A stretch of DNA of 64,000 bases from JAKFYM01 sp964612065 (GTDB taxonomy: Bacteria > Bdellovibrionota > UBA1018 > CAIPTA01): contig CAZTCD010000004.1 in NCBI GenBank assembly GCA_964612065.1, forward strand, positions 1-64,000, written 5' to 3'. How positions within the stretch are numbered: position 1 is the stretch's first letter; every line of letters begins with the position of its first letter. Below, in pieces: positions 8,708 through 17,258 of the stretch. The notes beneath the pieces are model-generated. The model searched no databases, was not told the DNA's origin, and saw only the letters and a program-made list of their open reading frames with translations. Position numbers and translations under genes: made by a program.

Positions 8708-10675
8708 TCAGATTAAGGCGGAAGTGATCCAATACACCATAAAGGCCGAGGTATAGGCGATCGCGAACATATAGGCGAACATGATAGCGGGTATTTTCCA
8801 GGAATTGGTCTCCCGCCTCGCCACTCCGATCGTGGAAATGCACTGGAGGGAAAACGCAAAGAACACCAGCAGGCTCAGGCAGGTGGCGAGAGTATAGGCC
8901 GGGCGGCCGTCGGCCTTTTTCTCGTCGAGCAAGGCCTGGCTCAGCGTGGTGGTATCGTCTTCCACGGCGCCGAGGGAAAACACCGTGCCGATCGTGGCCA
9001 CGAACACCTCACGTGCGGCCAAAGAGGCGAGCACGCCGATCGTGAGCTTCCAGTCGTAACCGATCGGCTGAAACACCGGCTCGAGCGCCTTGCCAATCCG
9101 TCCGGCAAAAGAATTTTCGAGGCGAAGCGAAGCCGCCTGGGCCTCGAGCCTCGCTAACTCTTCGCCCCCTTCCGTTAGAGCGCTCTGAGCTTCGATTTTC
9201 TGATGAAGCTCGTCTGCCCCCGGGAAACTCGCTGGAAAGGAAAGCAACGCCCAGAGCAGAACCGCCATCGCGAAGATCACCGTGCCTGCTTTGCGCAGGA
9301 ACTGCCACACCCGGCTGCCCACATAGCGGAAAAGCTCCGGCCAGTTCGGAGCTCGGTAATGGGGAAGGTGCAGGAAATCCACCAGGTGCCGCCTGCTTCC
9401 GAAATCGAGCTTATGAAGCACGAACGCCACGGCGAGCGCCACCACCACGGATAGCGCATACATCCCGAACATCACGAGGCCGGCGAGGCTCAAGGGGCCA
9501 AAACGGTGATCGGCCACGAAAGTTCCGATCAGAAGCGTATACACCGGAAGGCGAGCGGAGCAGGTCATGAGAGGCGAAATCATGATCGTGATCAGGCGGG
9601 TGCGTTCGCTCTCGATCGTGCGCGTGCTCATGATTCCGGGAACAGCGCAGGCCACGGACGAAAGCATCGGAATGAATACTTTTCCATCGAGCCCGTAGGG
9701 CTTCATGAGGCGGTCCACCATATACGCCACGCGCGGCAGATAACCGGAATACTCCAGCAAGCCGATGAGGAAGAAGAGGATCGCGATCTGGGGCACGAAC
9801 ACCAGCACGGATCCCACGCCGGCCAGCACTCCATCCGTGAGGAGGGAAGCCACGAGCTCATGGGTTACTATGGTTTTCACGTTCGCGGAGAGCGCACCGA
9901 TACCGCCTTCGATCAGATCCGAAAGGGGCGCGGCCCAGGTGAAAATGGACTGAAAGAGCACGAACATCACCGCAAAAAACACCAACGGCCCCAGCACCGG
10001 ATGCACAAGCACGCTGTCAAAACGGGCATCGCGCAGGCGAAGCATGTTCTCTCTCGGGCCCTGATTCAGCCGGTTGAGCTCCCTGGCCTGAGCTCTCGCG
10101 TTCCGGTGGGCCTCAGTGAAGTCGAGGCCTGAAGTTTCCGAGGAAGCGTTATGGGGATTGAAAGCACGGCCCAGGAACTTCTTCAGGCTCTCCACACCCT
10201 CCCCCGTTTTCGCGCTCACGGGAAAAAAGGGCAGGCCGGCGAGATCGGTCATTCCTGCAAGATTGAGAATGCGTTTATTGGCGCGCACCTCATCCATCAT
10301 GTTCACGGCCACGGCGATATCAAAGCCTTGCTTGCGCAGCAGAAGAGGCAGCACCAGTTCCTGCTCCAGGTTGTTGCCGTCGAGCACGAACACCACGCGT
10401 GCGCTCTCGCGCTTCTCGGCCAGGTGCTTGAGAGCCACTTCTTCATCGAGAGAATTGGCCTTCAGGGAATAGATGCCGGGCAGATCCGTGATCTCGAAAT
10501 CCACCTCGCCGCCCTTTACGAGGGCGGTTTTCTTCTCCACCGTGCATCCGGCATAGTTGCCCACTTTCTGATTGGCGGAGGCGAGGCGGTTGAAGAGCGT
10601 GCTCTTGCCGGAATTGGGACGCCCGGCGAGGATCACTTCACTCGGGATAGCGGGCGAAATTTCAGGAGCACTCAT
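8708..10675 (-). CDS. feoB: ferrous iron transporter FeoB
   Basis: FeoB imports Fe2+ across the inner membrane. The cytosolic G domain shows G1 AGRPNSGKST (about residue 17), G3 DLPGIYSL and G4 NMMDE. The membrane part follows with the two gate segments, IAILFFLIGLLEYSGYLPRVAYMVDRLM and its later counterpart near LAAREVFVATIGTVFSLGA, including the conserved Cys-containing segment SSVACAVPGIMSTR. At 655 residues it is somewhat shorter than E. coli FeoB (773), mainly in the G-domain spacer. It overlaps feoA by 4 bases and shares its Fur-type operator. No feoC is present. Confidence 0.95.
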   Translation of the reverse strand: MSAPEISPAIPSEVILAGRPNSGKSTLFNRLASANQKVGNYAGCTVEKKTALVKGGEVDFEITDLPGIYSLKANSLDEEVALKHLAEKRESARVVFVLDGNNLEQELVLPLLLRKQGFDIAVAVNMMDEVRANKRILNLAGMTDLAGLPFFPVSAKTGEGVESLKKFLGRAFNPHNASSETSGLDFTEAHRNARAQARELNRLNQGPRENMLRLRDARFDSVLVHPVLGPLVFFAVMFVLFQSIFTWAAPLSDLIEGGIGALSANVKTIVTHELVASLLTDGVLAGVGSVLVFVPQIAILFFLIGLLEYSGYLPRVAYMVDRLMKPYGLDGKVFIPMLSSVACAVPGIMSTRTIESERTRLITIMISPLMTCSARLPVYTLLIGTFVADHRFGPLSLAGLVMFGMYALSVVVALAVAFVLHKLDFGSRRHLVDFLHLPHYRAPNWPELFRYVGSRVWQFLRKAGTVIFAMAVLLWALLSFPASFPGADELHQKIEAQSALTEGGEELARLEAQAASLRLENSFAGRIGKALEPVFQPIGYDWKLTIGVLASLAAREVFVATIGTVFSLGAVEDDTTTLSQALLDEKKADGRPAYTLATCLSLLVFFAFSLQCISTIGVARRETNSWKIPAIMFAYMFAIAYTSAFMVYWITSALI

Positions 10676-10899
10676 GCTACCTCCACCTCGATCTTGCGGC
10701 AGAGATCACGCCTCAAGGTGAAGAGCTGCTCCCCGATCCGCAGGCTCACCGGCTCCCCCAAGGGAGCCGAATGCACCTTTTCCACGGTTTCTCCCGCATC
10801 GAGCCCCAGTTGGAGCAGCACATGCCGCACGTCTTCACCGAAACCGGATAGATCGAGCACACGGAGAGGAGTGCGGAAAGGAGCGTCCCAAAGATTCAA
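10672..10899 (-). CDS. feoA: FeoA small SH3-like protein
   Basis: This 75-residue protein has the FeoA core fold pattern (LRVLDLSGFGEDVRHVLLQLGLDAGETVEKV, then a basic C-terminal strand LFTLRRDLCRKIEV). FeoA is needed for FeoB-dependent ferrous uptake, probably by binding FeoB in the cytosol. The start is a TTG with a GAGG site 6 bases upstream. The stop overlaps the feoB start (ATGA), so the pair is translationally coupled, and a Fur-like palindrome lies 30 bases upstream. Confidence 0.88.
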   Translation of the reverse strand: MNLWDAPFRTPLRVLDLSGFGEDVRHVLLQLGLDAGETVEKVHSAPLGEPVSLRIGEQLFTLRRDLCRKIEVEVA

Positions 10900-10929
10900 A
10901 ATTCACCTCAGATAGCGTGTTATCGTTTT

Positions 10930-10944
10930 TGAGAATCATTGTCA
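10930..10944 (-). promoter_or_regulatory. Fur box upstream of feoAB
   Basis: On the gene's strand the sequence is TGACAATGATTCTCA. This is a 7-1-7 inverted repeat that differs from the canonical TGATAAT-N-ATTATCA at only two positions. It lies 31-45 bases before the feoA start, where Fe-loaded Fur would block transcription in iron-replete cells. The nitronate monooxygenase gene diverges from the same region and starts 40 bases away, so it could also be affected. Confidence 0.8.
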
Positions 10945-10984
10945 ATAAACAGCAAATTCCCCAGCAGATGCTAAGCTTAAGGAC

Positions 10985-11965
10985 ATGGAAAAACCCCTTC
11001 GCACCGCCTTTACTGATCTCATAGGCTGCCAATACCCGATCATTGCGGGCCCGATGTTTCTCGTGAGCGATGAAAAGCTCGTGGCGGCCGTATCCAATGG
11101 CGGAGGAGTGGGCGGCATGCCCAGCCTCAACTGGCGCACCACCGAGGAGTTTCGTGCCGCCGTGCGCCGAGTGAAGAAGCTTACCAAGAAGCCTTTCGCG
11201 GTGAACCTGATCGTGAACAAGAGCAATGTGCGGGCCGCCGCCGATCTTAAGGTTTGTGCCGAGGAAGGCGTGCCCCTGGTGATTACTTCCCTGGGATCTC
11301 CGAAGTCCACGATTCAAGCGATGCACTCCGTGGGCTCAAAAGTGTTCTGCGATGTAACCACCCTCGACTACGCCAAGAAAGTGGAAGGCCTCGGGGCCGA
11401 CGGGGTGATCGCGGTATCCGCCGGAGCGGGCGGGCATGCCGGCCCCACCTCTCCTCTCGTGCTCCTCCCTTATTTGAAGCGCCATGTGAAACTTCCCATC
11501 GTGGCAGCCGGCGGAGTGGCCACGGGAGAGCAGCTCGCCGCCTGCCTTCTGCTGGGCGCGAGCGCCGTGCAGATCGGCACCCGCTTTATCGCCAGCAAAG
11601 AAGCCAAGGTGGACGAAGCCTACAAACAAGCCATCCTGAAAGCCGATCCGGAAGATATCGTACTCACCAAAAAAATCTCAGGCACTCCGGCCGCCGTGAT
11701 CAAGACCGATTATATCGAAAAGCAGGGGCTCGAGCTCAATCCGCTCGAAGAGTTTCTGATGAAAAACGGGCTCACCAAGAAATACACCAAGATGGCCCGT
11801 TCTCTCTGGGGGGCTTATCTTTTGCAAAGAGCGGCCAAGTCCACCACCTGGAAAGAAGTGTGGAGCGCCGGCCAGGGCGTGGGCCTGATCGACAACATCC
11901 TTCCCGCCGCGGACATCATACAGAATCTGGTGGAAGAGTGCCGGGCCGCAAAGGTGCCGGACTAA
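10985..11965 (+). CDS. nitronate monooxygenase (2-nitropropane dioxygenase family)
   Basis: A 326-residue FMN TIM-barrel enzyme. The N-terminal LIGCQYPIIAGPMFLVSDEKLVAAVSNGGGVGGMPS is the family's flavin-binding opening, GAGGHAGP near residue 143 is the catalytic-loop signature, and VAAGGVATGEQLAACLLLGASAVQIGTRF is the phosphate-binding region. These enzymes oxidise alkyl nitronates such as 3-nitropropionate; some relatives are FabK-like enoyl reductases. AAGGAC lies just before the ATG. The next gene, a prepilin-like protein, starts 10 bases after its stop, so they share a transcript although no functional link is obvious. Confidence 0.88.
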   Translation: MEKPLRTAFTDLIGCQYPIIAGPMFLVSDEKLVAAVSNGGGVGGMPSLNWRTTEEFRAAVRRVKKLTKKPFAVNLIVNKSNVRAAADLKVCAEEGVPLVITSLGSPKSTIQAMHSVGSKVFCDVTTLDYAKKVEGLGADGVIAVSAGAGGHAGPTSPLVLLPYLKRHVKLPIVAAGGVATGEQLAACLLLGASAVQIGTRFIASKEAKVDEAYKQAILKADPEDIVLTKKISGTPAAVIKTDYIEKQGLELNPLEEFLMKNGLTKKYTKMARSLWGAYLLQRAAKSTTWKEVWSAGQGVGLIDNILPAADIIQNLVEECRAAKVPD

Positions 11966-11975
11966 GGAGGTGCCG

Positions 11976-13151
11976 ATGCGCAAGCTTTCCCAGGCAGGAT
12001 TCACCTTTACCAATATCGTAATCGTGCTTGCCATCATGGCTGCCGCCGGCACCGCCTACCGAATCCATGAAAACCGCAAGCAACGGGCGGCCTACCTGGC
12101 CCAGCTCGAAGCCACCGCCGCAAAAACCCGCGGCATCCTGCAGGCACAGCTGAAAAACAACCAGGGCTGGAAGAACACCCGGGAAGCCATGGAAAACACC
12201 CGCATGGCGTGCCTCGTGCAGAAAACCAGCTGCGCCGGCCAGGCCGGGCCGATCGCCGTGAAAGACGGCATGAATCGCCTGATCGTGAACTCCACGCTTC
12301 CTTCCACCGGCCTCACCCACGACGGCATGCCTTGCACCGGATTTTCCGAATCCGGGAACGACGACTGCCCTCTTCGATTTGAAGTGAAGTGGGACCCGCT
12401 CTGCCGCGACGATTGCATGAATCCGGCGGTTTCCAATATCGATGTAACCCTCAATTTCCGCCCGGGCACGAACATGAAGGTTCTGTTCAGTACCACACCC
12501 TACAACTTCCGGGTTTCCCGCGACACCTTCCCTGGCGAGCCCAGAAGCTGTTCGGCCGCCTATGATGCCGGAGCCAGAAACGATGGCCCGACGGCGATTC
12601 GTCCCGATCCGGAAGGAAATGTAAACTATGTCTATTGCGACCAGAATACCGATGGAGGCGGATGGACCCTCGTGGCCAATATGTCGAGAAAAGACTTCAT
12701 CGGCACTCTATCCGCAGAAGAAACCGTCACCCCCGGATCCCACGGCCGACTTTCAAAAGAAAGAATCAGCGCCCTGCTCGCAGCCTCCGAACACCAGAAC
12801 GAGAATAACATCAGGGTGCTTCTGCCTGATATCGACGGCGGCCTCACCCTCACCATGAGCTCCAACGGCGCCACCGATTCCGCCACCTTCTCCGCCCCCA
12901 TGCCGGAAGGCAAATGCAAATCGGTATTGGCCAAGCCCAATTTCGCGCAAAAATCCTATACCGAGGGATTCTCGGTGAAATTCCGTGGGCCCGGCGTGGT
13001 GGAATTCAACGACACCGCAACCAACAAAGCGGCGGCCGGCCTTTCGATCTGCTTTGGCACGAGGAAATCCGGCGAAAATTGCGGTACGGGCTGCGAATCC
13101 GTTTGGCAGGGTGAGATGGAAGGCCTGCGCGGCTCCGTTTGGATCCGCTGA
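11976..13151 (+). CDS. type IV prepilin-like protein with fibrinogen-like C-terminal domain
   Basis: The start is the ATG at 11976, 6 bases after AAGGAGG; an in-frame GTG at 11970 lies inside that ribosome site. MRKLSQAG|FTFTNIVIVLAIMAAAG is a class III prepilin signal: short basic leader, Gly-Phe cleavage site and hydrophobic helix. The usual Glu at mature position 5 is Asn, a trait of minor pilins and some pseudopilins. After a helical spacer, residues from about 190 (CSAAYDAG, then VYCDQNTDGGGWTLV near 220) match the start of fibrinogen-related domains (C...YCD...GGGWTL), and the end (CFGTR...WQGEMEGLRGSVWIR) fits their close. The protein may expose a glycan- or protein-binding head on a pilus. 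Its stop overlaps the Hsp70-like start by one base. Confidence 0.75.
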   Translation: MRKLSQAGFTFTNIVIVLAIMAAAGTAYRIHENRKQRAAYLAQLEATAAKTRGILQAQLKNNQGWKNTREAMENTRMACLVQKTSCAGQAGPIAVKDGMNRLIVNSTLPSTGLTHDGMPCTGFSESGNDDCPLRFEVKWDPLCRDDCMNPAVSNIDVTLNFRPGTNMKVLFSTTPYNFRVSRDTFPGEPRSCSAAYDAGARNDGPTAIRPDPEGNVNYVYCDQNTDGGGWTLVANMSRKDFIGTLSAEETVTPGSHGRLSKERISALLAASEHQNENNIRVLLPDIDGGLTLTMSSNGATDSATFSAPMPEGKCKSVLAKPNFAQKSYTEGFSVKFRGPGVVEFNDTATNKAAAGLSICFGTRKSGENCGTGCESVWQGEMEGLRGSVWIR

Positions 13152-14407
13152 TGGCCTACGCGATCGATTTCGGCACCTCCAACTCCCTGCTCGCCGCCGT
13201 GGTGGACGGTAAGATCCTGCCTCCCGCCCCCCTCGATCCCTCCGCGCAGGATCCCTCCATCCTGCGCTCCGTGCTTTTCTTCCCCGACGGGGAGCAATGC
13301 TACTTCGGCGCGGAAGCCGTGGCCGAGTTCGTACGGCACGATCTCGAGGGCCGCTTCCTTCGCTCCATCAAAAAATTCCTGCCCTCTCCTGCCTTCACCG
13401 GCACACAGATCGGCCGGCAGAACAGGCCTCTCGAGCAAATCGTAGGCACCTTCCTCGCTGAAATGAAAAAGCGGGCCGACGCCCACTACGGCAGGAATGA
13501 AACCGCCGTGCTCCTCGGACGCCCGGCTCTCTATTCCGCGAACCCCGCGGAAGACCGCCTCGCCCAGGACCGGATGGAGGCGGCCGCCCGCCTTGCCGGC
13601 TTCGAGCACATCGCCTTCTGCCCGGAGCCCATCGCCGCTGCGCACGGGTACACCTCCTCGATTGAGGGAGAAAAGATCCTGCTCGTGGGAGATTTCGGCG
13701 GCGGCACCAGCGACTTCACCGTGATCCGCATCGGCCCCCGAGCCTTCCGCCCGGAAGACGTGCTCTCCATAGGCGGCGTAAGCACGGCGGGCGACGCCCT
13801 CGACGGCGCCCTGATGCGCAAACGAATCTCTTTTCACTTCGGAGCCGGAGTGCAATACCAGGCGCCCTTCGGATCCAATGTGCTCACGATGCCCAAGCAT
13901 CTGATGGAGAAGATCTGCTCCCCGGCCGATATCGGGCTTCTACGCGAGCGCGACACCATGGAATTTTTCCGCAACGTGCGCAACTGGAGCCTCGGCGAGG
14001 ACGACAAACGCCGCATGGACCAGCTCTTCTCCCTGATCCGCGACCAGTTCGGATTCGAGCTCTTCGAGGAGATCGAACGCGTGAAACGGGCTCTCTCCGT
14101 GGCGGAGGAGGAAAAATTCGAGTTCCGTTACCCCGAAATCGAAATTGAGGAATGCATCAGCCGCCCCCAGTTCAACGAATACGCCGGCGAACCGATCCGC
14201 CGCATCCTGGCCTCGCTCGACGAAACCCTGAAGCTTGCGAGCCTCCCGCCGTCCGGAATCGATCTCGTCTTCTCCACAGGAGGCACGGCCAAGGTACCGG
14301 CTATACAGGAAGGGCTGCTAAGCCGCTTCGGAAAAGTGAAAGTGCAGCAAGGCGCCCACTTTCACTCCATCGTGCAGGGTTTGGCGAAGATCGCGGCAGG
14401 TATTTAG
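13151..14407 (+). CDS. Hsp70-family (YegD-like) ATPase domain protein
   Basis: The 418-residue protein contains actin/Hsp70 ATPase motifs: phosphate 1 YAIDFGTSNSLLA at the N-terminus, phosphate 2 VGDFGGGTSDFTVI near residue 180, and adenosine loop DLVFSTGGTAKVPAI near residue 380. It lacks the DnaK substrate-binding domain and lid, as in YegD-type proteins of about 420-450 residues. The start ATG overlaps the preceding stop (TGATG). Placement directly behind a prepilin-like gene suggests a link to pilus subunits, but YegD-type proteins have no firmly known clients. Its end overlaps the end of a convergent secreted gene by 4 bases. Confidence 0.85.
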   Translation: MAYAIDFGTSNSLLAAVVDGKILPPAPLDPSAQDPSILRSVLFFPDGEQCYFGAEAVAEFVRHDLEGRFLRSIKKFLPSPAFTGTQIGRQNRPLEQIVGTFLAEMKKRADAHYGRNETAVLLGRPALYSANPAEDRLAQDRMEAAARLAGFEHIAFCPEPIAAAHGYTSSIEGEKILLVGDFGGGTSDFTVIRIGPRAFRPEDVLSIGGVSTAGDALDGALMRKRISFHFGAGVQYQAPFGSNVLTMPKHLMEKICSPADIGLLRERDTMEFFRNVRNWSLGEDDKRRMDQLFSLIRDQFGFELFEEIERVKRALSVAEEEKFEFRYPEIEIEECISRPQFNEYAGEPIRRILASLDETLKLASLPPSGIDLVFSTGGTAKVPAIQEGLLSRFGKVKVQQGAHFHSIVQGLAKIAAGI

Positions 14408-14967
14408 AGCTTCAGCCCGTGAAACCCGTCCATCCGGCGGGGAACGCAGCTGCCTTCGGGGTATTCCATTTCCACGGAAGCCCCGTTTTTCCCGTCCACA
14501 TCAAAGCTCAGCCTCACGGAGTGCGATTTCAGATGCCCCGCGATCCCGCGCTCTTCCTTGGCGCTGGAGTAAAGCGCGAAAGGCGCGATCTTTGCCCCGC
14601 CTTCCCCGTCCTGCACTTCACCGGAGTGAAAGCACTGTATCACCATCTCGTCGAGCTTTTTGCAGTTCTTGAGCGGCCAGCGGAAGGTCATGTCGTCTTT
14701 CATCTTGCGCACCATCGAGGCCCGCTCGGCGAGCACGGGAAGATCATTGGGAGTGAACACACCCACGATCGCGGGCGCGTAACCTGTGCCATTATGGTGG
14801 ATCACTCTTGCCTTCACAAATTCCCCTTCTGTCCAAACCACAAACGAAGTGGTGGGAAAATCCGTTACGCAGGTGAGCACGATTGGCTCTTCCCCGGCGA
14901 AGGAAATCAGCGGAGAAATACAGAAAGAAGACAACAGCACAGATACCAAGAAGCGAGAAAGTTTCAC
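14404..14967 (-). CDS. secreted protein of unknown function
   Basis: This 187-residue protein begins with a clear signal peptide (MKLSRFLVSVLLSSFCISPLI, then SFAGEEP). The mature part has no domain that I recognise; it contains three Cys (LTCVTD, LKNCKK, IQCFHS, ending SCVPRR) and alternating strand-like segments. It is convergent with the Hsp70-like gene and lies 31 bases downstream of the SecY-like gene's stop, in the same direction. Its function is unknown. Confidence 0.55.
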   Translation of the reverse strand: MKLSRFLVSVLLSSFCISPLISFAGEEPIVLTCVTDFPTTSFVVWTEGEFVKARVIHHNGTGYAPAIVGVFTPNDLPVLAERASMVRKMKDDMTFRWPLKNCKKLDEMVIQCFHSGEVQDGEGGAKIAPFALYSSAKEERGIAGHLKSHSVRLSFDVDGKNGASVEMEYPEGSCVPRRMDGFHGLKL

Positions 14968-15010
14968 GGGCTCTCCATTTCCAGGGCAGGTTTAAGGTTC
15001 AACGGACTAC

Positions 15011-16372
15011 TTACACAGTGGGCACGGAATCCAGCTGCAATCGTTCTCGCAGCGCGGATGCAAAGCCAGCACTTGTATAAACTCGAACTTTTTGCAGAGG
15101 CTGAAAGAAAGAAAGCAAACGGCGGTATTCGAATCCCTTCAAATAGACAATCTCTCCCGCCGCCTCTCCTTCCGCGCGAGCGAGGGCGGCTAGGTGGATA
15201 TTGTCCAGCTCCCCGAGGCAAACGGGATCCTTCACCGAGCGAAGGAAAACAAAGTTCTGCCAGATGTCTTTCCCAAACACATACACCGCCACCAGAGATC
15301 CGAAATCAAAGGCCTGAGCCAGCATGGATTCGGAGCTCACCAGCGGATGAGGAAGATGCCGGGCCAGCTCGAAAAGCGCCACTCCGGCAAAGGCCGCGAG
15401 CGCGAGTTTCCCCAGGCGCACCTTCTCGAGCGAAGGTATCGTGATCTGGCCGGCGGTATTGTTCAAAATGCGCCGCGAACTGAACGCCATCCAGTAGAAC
15501 AAAACGGAAAAAAGCGCGAAGAACGAAAGAAAGAGCCCATAACGGGTGAAGGCGCTCGAATGATCCAGCTTCAAGTTCAGCTTGAATTGCAGCAAAAGAT
15601 CGAGCGAATGCATGAGCGAGGTAAACTGCCAGGCCAACGACCAGGCGAAGAATCCCTGCATCAGGGGCGAAAGCTCGAAAGAAAGCATACGCCCGGCCTT
15701 TTCCACCGTGATGGCCCTCTTGCGGCTGATCCACAGATAGAAAAGCCCTACCAACAAAAGCGAGAGCAGGACCGGGGTAACCCGATCCATCAGGCCAGCG
15801 GAAGCCACCTCCGCCTTGGAAAGAAGCCAATAGCGCACGGATTCCCAAAGGCGCGCGATGGCTCCCGCCAGGAGGATCAGCCCGAAACCGTTCCCCAGCC
15901 CATAAGGAGTAAGGAGCGTGGCCAGCATAAAGAGAAGCGCGAAGCCGCTCACGAAAAAAGCTCCGCTGCCCAGCGAGCTCGCCAAGGTTCCGTCCATCAA
16001 CCCGGTGGTGCCGGAGGAGATTCCCTGCATCTGCCGCACGATAAAGGTGGCCGTAACGAGGGCCAGGAAGATCGTGAACCCCAGAGACATCAGATTCAGC
16101 CGCGACCGGCCGGCCCACCCTTCTTTGCGCCAGCGGGATAATGGCGGAAGAAAAAAGGACAGCACTTCCACCAGGAAAAAGCCGGAGAGGGCCGGCCCCA
16201 GGCCAAGCACAAAAGGACCGAAACCTGACGCCCGTTCGGAGGTGAAAAAACCGTTCTCGTAGATCGCCTGCATCGCTTCCGCAGACAGAAAAGGATTAGG
16301 TAGCCGCGCGGCCATCCAGTAGGCCACCATGGCAGCCAGCGTGAGAGCGAGCGATCGATAGGCGGTGGTCAT
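15011..16372 (-). CDS. divergent SecY-like translocon paralogue
   Basis: The ATG at 16372 is preceded by AGGAGG at the right distance, giving 453 residues with about ten membrane helices. Several stretches align with SecY in order: GFGPFVLGLGPALSGFFLVE and then LSRWRKEGWAGRSRLNLMSLG (SecY: LGIMPYISASII... KKEGESGRRKINQYTR); TPYGLGNGFGLILLAG (SecY: ERGIGNGISIIIFAG); a central SPLMQGFFAW helix like TM7; and FYWMAFSSRRILNNT like the TM8 edge. The C-terminal 80 residues are soluble and not SecY-like. The essential SecY should be encoded with ribosomal genes elsewhere, so this is probably an accessory translocon or a repurposed relative. No SecA2 or Asp-type partners are in the window. Confidence 0.65.
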   Translation of the reverse strand: MTTAYRSLALTLAAMVAYWMAARLPNPFLSAEAMQAIYENGFFTSERASGFGPFVLGLGPALSGFFLVEVLSFFLPPLSRWRKEGWAGRSRLNLMSLGFTIFLALVTATFIVRQMQGISSGTTGLMDGTLASSLGSGAFFVSGFALLFMLATLLTPYGLGNGFGLILLAGAIARLWESVRYWLLSKAEVASAGLMDRVTPVLLSLLLVGLFYLWISRKRAITVEKAGRMLSFELSPLMQGFFAWSLAWQFTSLMHSLDLLLQFKLNLKLDHSSAFTRYGLFLSFFALFSVLFYWMAFSSRRILNNTAGQITIPSLEKVRLGKLALAAFAGVALFELARHLPHPLVSSESMLAQAFDFGSLVAVYVFGKDIWQNFVFLRSVKDPVCLGELDNIHLAALARAEGEAAGEIVYLKGFEYRRLLSFFQPLQKVRVYTSAGFASALRERLQLDSVPTV

Positions 16373-16410
16373 CGGTGGCTTCCTCCTATGGATTCCATTC
16401 TGTAGGCACA

Positions 16411-16457
16411 AAAACCAAAGAGCCAGCCCGATTTCTCGGCCTGGCTCTTTTGGTTTC
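16411..16457 (-). terminator. rho-independent terminator of the SWIB gene
   Basis: CCAAAGAGCCAG at 16415 pairs almost perfectly with CTGGCTCTTTTGG at 16441, and on the reverse strand the stem is followed by a T-run (GGTTTTTG). It lies 16 bases after the SWIB stop and separates that gene from the SecY-like gene. Confidence 0.85.
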
Positions 16458-16472
16458 AAAGCTTCAATTGAA

Positions 16473-16805
16473 TTAGCTGAGGTGCTTGTTCACGAGCTTG
16501 GTCATTTCGAACATGTTCACGGTCTTCTTGCCGCCGAACACAGGCTTCAGTTTGTCGTCGCTGTGGATATTGCGACGCTGAACTTTGTCCTGAAGGCCGT
16601 TCTTCTTGATGTAAGCCCAAAGCTTCTTGGTAACTTCCGTGCGGGGAAGGGCTTTAGCGCCTACCACAGCAGCGAGAGCAGAGCTAGGGGTAAGAGGCTT
16701 CATGAAGGCAGCGTTAGGCTTGCGCTTCGAAGCGGTCTTCTTGGTCTTAGCCTTTGCGGGTTTCTTCGCTTTTGCGGTTTTCTTCTTAGTGGTCTTCTTT
16801 GCCAT
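16473..16805 (-). CDS. SWIB/MDM2-domain protein with Lys-rich N-terminus
   Basis: The ATG at 16805 follows AAGGAG by 9 bases; longer readings upstream are not supported. The first 33 residues are a histone H1-like tail of K, A and T repeats (KKTTKKKTAKAKKPAKAKTK). The rest (LTPSSALAAVVGAKALPRTEVTKKLWAYIKKNGLQD ... NIHSDDKLKPVFG ... VNMFEMTKLVNKHL) is a complete SWIB domain. SWIB proteins of this type in Chlamydiae and several other bacteria are thought to bind DNA or chromatin-like complexes. It has its own terminator, consistent with an abundant single-gene transcript. Confidence 0.9.
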   Translation of the reverse strand: MAKKTTKKKTAKAKKPAKAKTKKTASKRKPNAAFMKPLTPSSALAAVVGAKALPRTEVTKKLWAYIKKNGLQDKVQRRNIHSDDKLKPVFGGKKTVNMFEMTKLVNKHLS

Positions 16806-16913
16806 TGATTGAGTTCTCCTTGTGAAAGTTAGTGTTACAGAATTTTTCCCCTTTGCAACGGCGATTTTCAAAATTTGTTCGATTTTCCCTGGGAGAAACC
16901 GGCCCGGAGCCTG

Positions 16914-16994
16914 TTTTTCCATAGGGGAAATCGCCTTTTTCATAGGGAAAAACGTACCACCTGCAGCCCTTATGGGGGATTTTCATAGGTAAAG
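16914..16994 (-). repeat. short repeated TTTYCCCTATGRAAAA motif
   Basis: Read on the reverse strand, three related elements occur in 80 bases: TTTCCCCTATGGAAAAA, TTTTTCCCTATGAAAAAGG and TTTACCTATGAAAATCC. The last spans the Smr stop codon. A fourth copy, CTTTTCCCTATGGAGGAAAAG, lies at about 17270-17290 and includes the Smr ribosome site. Each can form a short A/T-rich hairpin. The function is unknown. Confidence 0.4.
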
Positions 16995-17258
16995 CAAGAA
17001 AGAACCAGGGTTGGCAAAGAGCCCTTCGCCCTTATCTTCCTGGGGGATATGCCCGGTGAGGCGGCAGTACTCGAGGGCCTTTTCCTTTACTTTGCCCGTC
17101 CCTCTCCCGTGAATGATGCGAACCCGGTCGTGCCCATCCGCCTCGGCGCTGCGCAGGAAGCGGTCCATCCGGTCGAACACCTCGTCTACCAAGGCGCCAT
17201 GAAGATCCAGGCTGGGAATCTGAGAGGAGAAGGGGGCTTTTCGCTTAGGTGAGGCCAT
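16983..17258 (-). CDS. Smr-domain protein
   Basis: A 91-residue protein that is a stand-alone Smr domain: SLDLHGALVDEVFDRMDRFL (the DLHG motif, about residue 16) and VRIIHGRGTGKVKEKALEYC (HGRGTG, about residue 48). Smr domains are nucleases related to the MutS2 C-terminus that act on DNA or on colliding ribosomes' mRNA. The C-terminal part is slightly divergent (GEGLFANPGSFLLYL instead of the usual GGxGaTxVxL), so activity is not certain. A small hairpin covers its ribosome-binding site. Confidence 0.85.
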   Translation of the reverse strand: MASPKRKAPFSSQIPSLDLHGALVDEVFDRMDRFLRSAEADGHDRVRIIHGRGTGKVKEKALEYCRLTGHIPQEDKGEGLFANPGSFLLYL

